Assembly: GCF_030269925.1 (NCBI RefSeq)
Contig: NC_085112.1
Coordinates: 6,945,501 to 7,009,500 of the forward strand
DNA from: Bombyx mori
Lineage: Eukaryota > Arthropoda > Insecta > Lepidoptera > Bombycidae
Reading direction: 5' to 3'
DNA: 64,000 nucleotides
Below, one piece after another: positions 30,976-42,900 of this stretch. The notes under the pieces were generated by a model, which saw only the letters and a list, made by a program, of their open reading frames with translations, ran no database searches and was not told the DNA's origin. Position 1 is the first letter of the stretch. Each line of letters begins with the position of its first letter. A program made the position numbers and the translations under genes.

Positions 30976-33900
30976 ATGGAACCCATAGATCTAGAAACAA
31001 AAAAATGTTGTCCCAATTGCAGCCAACCTTATCAATTTCAAAGTAAGTACATAACAAATTTAACCTAATCGCAATTAATTTTATTTAGTATTTACGAAAA
31101 AAAAATATTAATCAAATTCATAAAACTGAGTAAAGACGGTAATTAAAAAAAATACTATTATAAACTTCATTGATGTACTAGACACATTAAACATGACTCT
31201 AACTTCCACAGAAGTATATTTAATCAATGTTGATACACTACAGGTTTAGAATTGCCAATTTAACTTGTAACTATACTGAGACCTTAGAACTTATATCTCA
31301 AGGTGGGTGGTCCATTTACGTAGATGTCCATGGGCTCCAGTAACCACTTAACACCAGGTGGGCGGTGAGCTCGTCCACCCATCTAAGCAATAAAAAAAAT
31401 TTAAAGACTAGGGTGTACATTCCTAAAGTTCAAGTAGGTATCACTATTCTTGTAATACAATGTATATGCAGCAGCCCCTGTCTTCTCAAGCCCACTAATT
31501 GAATTTGTCAACCGTATCTTGAAATTAAATTGCACTGAATGCTATACACAAATACAACAAAACATTTTCTTATATATTTTTTTTTACTAATATTACCAAA
31601 ATTATTTATCTGCCTTTTTGATGAATTGTTCGAATTCTCTATACAGTTATGGCTACAACAGACTGAGGCACAGTTTTAGTAGTGAATTATTATTCACAGT
31701 AATAAATTTCTACATTAAACTTCAATAATAAAGTACTTAAATAATAGAGACTATTTAAAAAAACTATAATTAATGATTTTGAGTTATGATAACTATTGCT
31801 CTACCAGTATAATTAACTCATAGTAGCATTGTCTAAAATGCAACACTTCAAGTAAATTAGTTTTATATAATATATTTGATGTTTGAGAAACAATCAATGG
31901 ATAATTAAGAGTTTAGACATTGACCATATTATATGTTATAAGTAATAGGCACAGTAATATTTAAAATATGTAACAATTTTAATATGAATGTGTTTTATGA
32001 TAAATTTCAGTACTTTCAACTATATCAAAGATCAACTTACCATTGTTCCTGGAATGTGGTCACACTGTTTGTGAAAATTGTATTAGAAACATTGTCAAGT
32101 TTCACGAACCGATTGAATGCAGGATATGCCAGAAATGTATGGAAATTGATTCATCTGAATCATGTCTACTGGTTCAAGAGAAATTTAAGTTTTTCAAAAA
32201 GTTCCCAGTTAACTTCCAGATGCTAGGTGAACTTGCTTTTCAATTAATTCAGGTAAACAGCCTTTAAAACTTTTGTTATACATAACTCAAACACCGTTGA
32301 TAAACTTATTAATAAAAATAATTTAAAAGGATTTTAAATTAACAATTTACGGTTTACAGATTCCTAGAAATTCCAAAAAAGATTCAAATGATGATGATTA
32401 TTACATTGACCTCAAAACATTGATGAAAAGCACTGAAAATACCCAAGGTATAGCTTAGACCATGTGTAAAGGAAAAATCTTTCATTACATAAAACAAATT
32501 TTCTTTTCACTGCCATATAATCTTGAAAGTTGACTCACCTCCCAAATGTTGAGCGAAACGAAAGACACCACAGTGTTGGTGTCGCCCAAAACTATGAGAC
32601 ATGAGGTTGTAGTTTCAGTTGCATTTGAATTCCAGTCTTTCAAACCAGAACACTTTATTCTCTTTCACAGAACCGAAATACTTGGTGGTAAAATTAGACA
32701 AAAGTATTTGTTGTGTAACAGGTAAAATCCCTGATCTATTTGTATGCTCTTTGTAAGACGTAAAACTCCGAAATTTATACCGTTTTTTAGATAAATAAAT
32801 CTTGTCAAGATCAACTTACACAACAAATATTATTAAAAAAACCACAAATGTTTGGTGTGTTTAATTACTGGTGGTAATGTGCATTACTACTATGGGTAGG
32901 TACCTCATAAATGTAAGCGTTTGTTTCTCGTAACGGGTGAAAAGAGAATGATAATCCAATACAATTGAGACTTCAATTTCATCTCTCAACATGGAGTGAG
33001 ATAGAGTTTAATTACGATGTTATTGCGATCCCATTACTGGATACCTGATAAATGCTTTTATTCTAACTGTCAACACTGCAGGACCATGCTTGGAATGCAA
33101 AAAAATGTCATCTAAAATTTGCCATCAATGTGCAACTATCCTGTGTGAGGCGTGCTTCAACAAAAGTCATAAAAATTTTGCAATTTTTAAAAATCACATG
33201 CTTCAAAATATAGGTAAGTTTCGGAAAAATTATGCACGAACAAAAAAGTTTTACACCTAGGCAAACATAATGTTATAAGCATTCCCATCGTGCTTGCTTT
33301 AGGTTGAGGCAAGACAAAGTATCAAGTCCAAAGGACAATGCCCAAAAGTGGGCCAACTTTATGTCAAAACTATTTGTACTTGAAAAACTATGCCTTATTT
33401 TTTCACGTTGTTTAGTTTATGTATCAACATTTCTTACAACCTGGCATTGTTTTCCAAAAAAATAAATTAATTGATAACATCCCAAAACTATCCATGCCAT
33501 AGTTTTTAAATTCGCCAATAGGCAAAGGGCTTAGCCCATACAGCCTTATAGCAAACCTATATGCTGCCAAAGGAAAGAGTTGTTTGTGACTTGAACAAAA
33601 AAAAAAAAAAAATTGCTAATGCTTATAATTCACAGGCTTCTTAGTTTATTTTTGTTCAATTCAATATTTATTGTAATAATAATTATTACTTAAAACCATG
33701 AATTATTTAATATTTTTAGATATTAATGATTCCATTAGTAAAAATATCAATGGCCTACCATTACTCTATTCTTATTATATATGATCAGAGAGTTTTGGCA
33801 GCAACCCGAGTGAAGCGTCACTTGAATTTTTATTTTAATGTTTTTTTAATAGTTTATTGTGTTATTTGTATTTGTAATATTGCGTATAAAAGGTCTGCGT

Positions 33901-36900
33901 AAGCTCATGCTCAGTCAATGTAGTATTCGTCGAGTTGACGTCCCAAAAAGCAATAAAAAGAGATACACCGGCTTTTTATTGACATAAAAAATATATAACT
34001 TCGACAGACTAGGCTGTATAGGCTACGCTCTTTGCCTGCTTATTGGTGAATTTAAAAACAACAACAACAATATCGTTGCCGGCTTCCGGATTTTAATTTC
34101 ATTTTATTATTATTATGAGGATATAATAATAATAAAATGTACGTAAGGGCTTATTTCTAGCAACATTAACCACAATTAACTTATTTAATACTGTAAATAA
34201 TTATGAGAGGGATTATTGATTTCGAAGAAAACAATTAACAACTTAATTTTAGCTGCAGAAAAAAACAGATTTCTCTTAAACCTGGGTGAGAATATAAAAA
34301 TCGTTTTCTGAATATGAAACGATATTTCTTTGTCTATCAAATTAAGTTAAAACCATCATGACAGGACAACTTTTTTTAGGGGCCCAAACGCTCATAGAAA
34401 ATGGGCATTGTCCTTTGAAATATAGCAAATTTAATTTAATTAAAATATTCTGTGACACTGACACAAATAAACCATAACAAACCGTAGTCGTCATAGCCTA
34501 AAGGATAAAACGTCCGATGCATTCGTGTCCAACGATGTACCGGTGTTCGAATTTTTTTTTTGTTGCCCTTGTAGTCAGACGAGCATACGGCCCACCGGAT
34601 GGTGAGTGGTTACCATCGCCCATGGACATCAGCAATGCCAGGGGCAGAGCCAAGCCGCTGCCTACCGTTTAATACTCTCCACAAGCCTAATTTGAAGAAG
34701 GACATGTCATAGTCGAATTCCCGCAGGCGGGTACAATTTTTTCTAATGAAATACGTACTTAACAAATGTTCACGATTGACTTCGTCGGTGAAGGAATAAC
34801 ATCGTGTAATAAAAATCAAACCCGCAAAATTACAATTTGCGTAATTACTGGTAGGATCTCCTGTGAGTCTGCACGGGTAGGTACCACCACTATGGGCTCC
34901 AGTAACCACTTAACACCAGGTAGGCTGTGAGATCGTCCAAGTATCTAAGCAACAAAAAATAAATAAATAAAAATTCTTGCTAATCTCATGTTTAAGACTT
35001 ATATTTATCACTAACAAACTTACTGGATTTTAGAATCAATCTTAACAACAAACTGCTGCAATCTCCACAACGACAAACAACTTGATTACTACTGCAATGA
35101 ATGCTCCAAACCAATATGCATAGATTGCTTGATGGTTGGCGGTGAAAAATCATGCAAAAATCATAACACTACATCCAAACAGGAAGTTGTAAGAACAATA
35201 TCAGTATTTGTTATTCGTGTGATTACATTGAATGCAACATTATTAAATCATGTTCGATTTATTTATTCTTTCAGAATGATAAGTTTATTGAGGAACTGGG
35301 TAACATTGCACCTAAGTTATATGAAACATTTAAACGACTCACAAAAACTGCTGTTGTGAGTATAAACTAATTACATTCATATTGGTATTCATATACATAT
35401 TTAAAAGTCGTACTCAATAATATCTTGGTATGAGAGCTCTGTATTTTTGTTGTATTCCAATAAATATATAACTGTTATTTTTCAGGACATTGGAAACATA
35501 CTCTACCACATTGAGAATGAAAACGAAGCAAATGAGTTAACACGAGCTTATTCCACAACAGAACAGCATTTTTCTAAACTGTGCTACGCAGTCCAGAAAC
35601 ACAAACAAGAGAATCTTGATATCATCAACAAATTAAAGTGCTCAGAAAAGGATTCACTAATGCAAGCTAAGACTGTCATCGCAACAGCAATAGAAAAAGC
35701 CAACAAAGTCTTGAATATGATTAATTTAACATCAGATCCGAAAAAACTTAAACATGTATGTCACATAATTAGATAATTTATATCTTAAAATTTATTAATT
35801 ATTTTTAGCTTAAAATAATATTAACTCATAATTACAATAATTCTCTATTGCAGATGAATCTCTCTGTTATTTTTAATGAAGCCAAAGAAATAACTGAAGC
35901 CCCTTGGTACTTATCTCGGAGCGAAATTGGCAAAGAGCCATTGAAGTATGTTTAAATAAAATAATTCATTAAGTTCGCTTTTCTATAGCTGTATTCTATT
36001 ATTTTTGTGTGTGAGCTATTCATTTATTAATGTTGTTATAATGTATGTATATACTAATGTGTTATTATTATCAATCTTACTCTATCTTAAGAAGTAACAG
36101 ATTAAATTTACCGTTTCTTAATATTAATGTGCTGGTTGTGGTTGTAGTACTTTTTATTATTACCAATCTTAATACGGTTAATGCTTTTTCTACCTAGAGC
36201 TGTAGTGGATGAAGAGTTATGTGCTTTGGTTAATGACTTCCTACATCTGGACGGGAATGCAGAATTTGTTTATAAACTGCAACGCACTCAAGATCTCGGC
36301 GACAATATAGAAATACCACCGCCGCCTGATGCACCTGTGTTCCCACCAGAACTGCCTAAAGGTTTAATATCATTCATTGCTTAGAACACCAGCCACACTT
36401 TGCGGTGAAGTGTCTGTATCGTTGCGTACGTAAAATACACTATATAATTACACACGATAGTTGAATTCATGAACTACGCAATTAGGTAAATTGCCAAAAA
36501 CCGCGAGCACTTAAACAATTCAACATATTTTGCATTTGACATTTTAGGCAGCAGCTTGGCTCAGCCCCTGGCATTGCTTACTTCCATAGACGAGGGTAAC
36601 CATTCACCAACAAATGGTCATATGCTCGTTTGCTAACAAGGACAATAAAAAAAAAATCTTATGAATATTCTATCAAAATACACAGCTTCAATGTCGCAAT
36701 TTCACTGAGAACACACAATCAACTTGCGAGTTTTCATTGTGCCTTATAATGTGGTTATATAGAATACTAGCTGTACCCGTCCGCTTCGCTGGGCATTTAA
36801 AATTAACATTATTATTTCTCACACCCTTCAATGATTCTCATCATTAACGCCCCCGCAACTGGTGTAGGGAGTACAACACTCATATAAATATTAGTCTATC

Positions 36901-39900
36901 CATTAAGTACATATATTTTCTACATGGATACCAAGTTTCAAATCAATCAGATGCACGGTTCAGTAGTTATAACGGAACATCCATAAAACCACTGTAGATT
37001 TATATATTAGTATAGATTATCATTGCTAGCTTGACGCTGGCATAACCCTTTAAGGTTACCAGGTAGAAAAAAAGCTTTATTATATATCCACAAAGCAGCC
37101 ATGTGACGGTATGCTTTGCTCGTCTTTTAGTCTTTAATCTCTGTTGCACAAGAGTTACTCTATCCTCGTATTGTCAATGTATAATGTATATCTACATAAA
37201 ATATGTATATAATGGCAGCATAATTCAAAATTAAAACGACACTCGCATGTTACTTGATATTAATTAAAATGTTTGATCCTGATAGATTTCATGAATCTGT
37301 TAATTTGTTTGATATATTATAGATGTTCGCGAACAAAACAAAGCTGTCACTGAAAGAGAGAAAGATAACCAAAGAACTTCAGGATTTTTTAAGCTTGCCC
37401 CCAAGTACCGTAATAAAAGCAATTCAGTAACTTCACTGAACTCTAACAGCAGTGATTCTTCTCATCAAAGCCTCTTCAATTACGGTAGGTAAAAAGCGAA
37501 GACACATCATATTTTGTAAAATTCATTAATATTTGAAATGCAATTTGTTATTTTAGCTGATCTCTACAAACCCATGCAGCCTGTATCACCATTTGTTGAA
37601 AGCCAACATCCAAAACAGCTTCGAGAAGGTGAATATACTGACCCAGCAATATATCCCATAGCTATAGTCTATCTATTTCATTTTATTTTTATTTTATTTA
37701 TTGGATACCAGCATGTTATACGTCAGCACAGAACATTACAGGTATCATATACATTGATTTACCACTAAATGCTAACACAATTACAGGTACCGAGTGCATG
37801 CATTGATAAAAGAAAGCGGTTCGTTGTATAAAAAAAACTATATATAACATTACATGATAATCTTACATTATTACACATTTACTACCAATACGCTATTACT
37901 TAATTGAAAAAGCTCATTGAGCAAGGTTGTAGGCTTCTCGTCTAAAATTGTCAACATTGCTAGCAAAAATCTTATCTAATGTGGATACTATATTAATTAA
38001 TTTTAATACATTAAATAAATTTCGCTGTTATACTAGATAAATCAGCAAATAACTATTCCTCCTTGACTTAGTATGCTAAGTAAACAAAAAAGGAGCACAC
38101 ATTAGTCAAGTATTGTTTTTAAATTGAATTGAAAAAATGGATGTCGAAATTCTTATTTTTCGATACTTCAGGAACACAAGAACTTATCTACATAACGCAT
38201 ATAGTAGATCCGCATAATTTCTACGTTCAACGAGTGTGCCAACAAGCGATGGTAAAGGAAATGTTACGCGAGTTTCGTAACGCTAAGTCTTTGCCGAAAC
38301 CGTCTCTAAATCATGTGGCAGAAGGTGAGCAACAATAATTATTTCTTAAAAATGGTCTTAAATTGCGATGCTGATGTAAGACAGCCTAGAATCCTACACG
38401 TCATTTCAGATCCTCCCGATCTATTATCGGTGCTTTTAGGTACCCCAAGCACCGGTCACCGTTCTCGCTGAACCCGTTGCTTGCGACGAAGGGTTCGGCG
38501 AGTAAACGAACCCACAGGCACAGCCCACTGAGTTTCTCGCCGGATCTTCTCAGTGGGTCGCGTTTCCGATCCGCTGGTAGATTCTGTGAGCACTACTCCT
38601 GCTAGGGCTATTGTTAGCAACGTCCTCAGGTTAGAGCCCCGTGAGCTTACCCACTTGTTTGGTGAATCTAGATCTCATGACCCCTCGAGGTCACTAGAAT
38701 AGGTAGAAAAAAAGCAATAATAGTACATTTATCGAATTCTGTCTTGATTGTTTGAATTTTACTTCCTAAGCTTACAGAGATAGCGCCATTCAATTATTTG
38801 TATGTTACACCACGTGTATTGTAAGTAAATGTTACATTTTCGATCTATTAATCTTTAGTTTTGAACAGTGGCAATTTTACATTAGGTGCACGCTACACAC
38901 TAATGTTATTTAATTTCATATTTCAGGAAAACTTTACTTGGCGTTCAACGAGGCTGATAAAATGTGGCAAAGATGTCGCGTCATCAGTATAGACAAGCGA
39001 CATATGGAGAACCCGGTCTTTCACGTGTTCTGTATTGATTTCGGGAGCACGGAATCTGTTAAAATAGATAAGTATGTGTTTACGAGATTGAAGCATCGTT
39101 AATATAATTATAGTTAATTATTTGTGTAGATAAGTTGTACAACAGGTATATTTTTATTTCTTGTTTAAATATTTTTTGTCCACTTTTTTTATTTTATTTT
39201 TATTGCTTAGGTGGGTGGAAGAGCTCATAGCCGACCTGGTGTTAAGTGGTTACTGGAGCCCATAGACATCTACAACGTAAATGCGCCACCCACCTTGAGA
39301 TATAAATTCTAAGATCTCAGTATAGTTACAACGGCTGCCCTACCCTTCAGACCGAAACGCATTACTGCTTCACGGCAGAAATAAGCAGGGTGGTGGTACC
39401 TACCCGCGCGGACTCATAAGAGCTCCTGTCACCAGTAATTACGCAAATTATATCTTTGGTTTTAAATTATCATTATTTTACATTGCTTGTTAGATGAAAG
39501 AAACTCATGGGGTAAAATATAAAATAAATAAATAAAATAAGTTATATAATAAAATAACGTTAAGAGGTTCTCGGAGCCCAAAAACGCAATTACCACCGGT
39601 CGAGATGCGACGTGCGGTCGAAATCCCAATTGTATTGTACAAAGGCTATCTCATCCTTGAAACCAAAATTCAAAATAGCTAAGACTATGAGTACAATCTC
39701 TGGGTAAAATTAATATGAATCTCTTTTCTGGCAGATTAAGACTTCTTCCACCAGCAAGAGTTCAATCGCCGTATCCACTGGCCATCAATTGTTCCATTAG
39801 TAACTGTGAACCCAAGACAGGTGCTTGGACCAACCATGATGCTTATCTGATCCAACACATTGTTGATAAGTAAGTCTGTGTGTTTTCAGAACCAATCAGT

Positions 39901-42900
39901 ATGCAATCAATCGGTAGGCAGCGGCTTGGCTCTGCCCCTGGCATTGCTGAAGTCCATGGGCGACGGTAACCACTAACCATCAGGTGGGCCGTATGCTCGT
40001 CTGCTTACAGGGGCAATCAATTAAAATAAAAAAAATGCCTTTAGGGCTATTCTGGCTTTGCTTTGGTTGATGGGCGAGCTCACGAGCCTCAGATTGAAAG
40101 GATTTCCTAACAGGTGCCCTAAGCAAGAGCAAGTGCTTCGCTTAATCTACCACTGGATCGCAACCCACTATCCTGCGAGAAGCTAAGTGGGTTGTGTCCG
40201 TGGTTGCAATTTTGAACCTTTTGTAATTCTCTGCACGCAGTAAACAAGCAGTTATTCACATTCGTCGTGTTTGCTCAACTTCGAACTATACAGTTAAATT
40301 GGAGTGTGACGTCACAACATTCGAACATGGCGTCAGTATTGCGCACGCACTTGTATTCCACGACCGCGCTCGTATGCCAAATCCGAAATTACCGGTAAGA
40401 ATATTTTTAAAACTAGCTTTGGCATAGTGCTAAATTTTACCCCCACTTCATTTACGTAGAAAGTGAAAATATTTTTAAATTATAGAATGTTAAGGAGCTA
40501 TTTAAACCCCTATTTTGAAACATCCTTTATTGGTGCTCCACTTGTATTGGTCTTACCGTGATGTTATATAGCCTATAGCCTTCCTCAATAAATGGGTTAT
40601 TTAAACACTGAAAGAATTTTTCAAATCGGACCACCAGTAGTTCCTGAGATTAGCACATTCAAACAAAACTCTTCAGCTTTATAATATTAGTATAGATATT
40701 TAATTAAGAATTTGATCAAAAATTTAGTTTTACAGTTAGAAGTTCACAGCGGACGCAATGTTTAAAAATAATAATGATTTGTGCTATTGTTAAATATAAA
40801 AAAAAAATTAGTTTCTAACTCTGACAATTTTATTTCTTTAGTACTTGCCTGTGGCCCAAGAAAACCCAAAACTCTTCATCAGCAACAATGATTTTAAATA
40901 TAAAGCTATCGAAGAAGTAACCATTACGCATACCGTAAATCCAGACAAATTTTTCGTTAGAAAGGTATGTATCCGTTTTTAAAACTTTACTCTATATATA
41001 GCTGTTTATATAAAACTACGTAGCTGTTTGTATTCAGTGGAAATGATAACATGTCTCTCTCGTATAGTTCGAAACTGACGTATGGTTAAAACCATATATA
41101 ATAATATTGAAGGGACCACATAACTTCGGAGGTTATGTTCGATATAAGCAATATGCATTTGTCATTATGTATATTTATAATTTTAAATATGTAAGCTTAT
41201 GAATTCGTTCCAAATAAAATGTTAAAATAAAGAAATTGAAATGTTTATTCTGAAACAACTTTTACTGAACTTGTAAAAAACAGTACTTATTTTTTAAAGT
41301 AACTGGCCATTTTGGACTCAAAAGAGATTTTCATTATCATCATTCTTATATACTATCAGCATTAAGCTCTTCGTTAAAAGCAAGAGATTTTTGTAGATGT
41401 GTTACAGCATTATTAGCTTAGCATTGTGTTGTTGGTTGTAACTGCGCTTGATGGAATTCGTTTTCTTTGTCAATGTTACGATTATTGCTTTTAGCTTCTG
41501 CAAGAATCTCTTCCTCTGTATCTAAGGCGCACAGCAACATTCATATATTCCAATAAATTCCTCAAATTCTAATCAGTGGTCTGTCGTAGGAGATATGTGT
41601 AACTGAGCAGACGATAATGACAACGTGTCATTATCGTTTGTAGAAGATTGCTATTATTTAATAGCAAACCTTATCAAATCAACCTTTTGTTCATGCTGTC
41701 ATAATAAAAAACAAGGTGATTGAAAAAATACAGAAATATGTTTAAAATTTTCATAAATTATACAATCGTAGCGTCATCTTCAAAAAACGTACGAGAATCT
41801 GTGCGAAGAAATGGATCAGGAGTATTGCGCGAACATAACTACTGAAACAATTTATTTGCCTGAAATTGGTAAGCAAGCCTGTATATTGTATATATTATAG
41901 CACAAATTAAGGGCCGTGATCGCCTGCAAAGTGAACTTACCAAAGTATAAAATGATATACGATGATATAATATCTATCGTCACTTTAGTGCGTTGCTGAA
42001 TCTTTTCCAAACTTCGATATTTTTCCATTCTTTTTTTATAATTCATACATAGAATAAAAATAATATTTTAATTTTAATTCTCAGCAGCCCTTACTGGGTC
42101 GTGATCGTGAATGAATCCCGTACTCACGGATTTTATACAAATACCAGTATTTATAGTAATTTTGTTGCCGATTAAATTTGATTTACGGCAATCGAACAAT
42201 ATGCGTACAGTAGAATGGGGGGGAATAAGTAGAATAGGGATAAATCTGGGATGTCACATTACTTTTGTTGGATTGTTAGAGATTTAACTTTGTTGCATTG
42301 AAAATAACTTTTATTTAGTGTTTTAGAACATTATATAGTTTAATTTAGTCATCAAAGTTTTGTAACTCGTTAAAGATATTAAAAAGTTAGGTATCTACCT
42401 AACAACTAAATAGTGCCAGCCCTATCGAAAAACTCTATTGTCCCCATACGTAACCTAATTCATCTCAAAGCCAAGGTGAATCGGATCAAGCTAGTTTTTT
42501 CAGTTTTTATGTATGTTTTGTAATGAACTATGTATAATAACGCATCGTATATAAAAATTTAAGTCTCTGGAACCATTATGATCTCTGTTTTATTATTGTA
42601 ACTACAAAAAAAACGATAAAAATCAATGTCAATCTCAAAAAAGGTGTCCCGATTCCCCCCTTTTTACGGTAGTAAGTTTTTGTTTTTTTTTATTGCTTAG
42701 ATGGATGGACGAGCTCACAGCCCACCTGATCTTAAGTGGTTACTGGAGCCCATAGACATCTACAACGTAAATGCGCCACCCACCTTGAGATATAAATTCA
42801 AAGGTCTCAGTATAGTTACAACGGCTGCCCCACCCTTCAAACCGAAACGCATTACTGCTTCACGGCAGAAATAGGCAGGGCGGTGGTACCTACCCGTGCG

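Larger units (their letters stand above)
33214..35033. other. qin-like intron 4
   Basis: The gene's longest intron (1.8 kb). Contains a foldback element (33502-34062) and a Bm1 that is itself split by another element (34488-34970). Confidence 0.7.
30976..35188 (+). other. qin-like exons 1-5: RING finger and two B-boxes
   Basis: RING C3HC4 is split by intron 1: C12-x2-C15 in exon 1, then C38-x-H40-x2-C43-x2-C46 and C59-x2-C62 in exon 2. All eight zinc ligands are present, so an E3-ligase-type fold is possible. B-box 1 (exon 4): C135-x2-C138, C146-x2-C149, C154-x2-C157, H162 and H171. B-box 2 (exon 5): C185-x2-H188-x8-C197-x2-C200-x4-C205-x2-C208, ending at H220. This RING plus tandem B-box head followed by Tudor repeats is what points to Qin/RNF17. 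Confidence 0.85.
38172..39869 (+). other. qin-like exons 12-14: Tudor domain 1
   Basis: Extended-Tudor layout: ITHIVDPHNFYVQRV in exon 12, then the core in exon 13 (MWQRCRVISI, then HVFCIDFGSTE), then LPPARVQSPYPLAINCSI in exon 14. The core DYGN is DFGS here (residues 597-600), so a cage residue is changed and methyl-arginine binding is doubtful. Confidence 0.8.
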
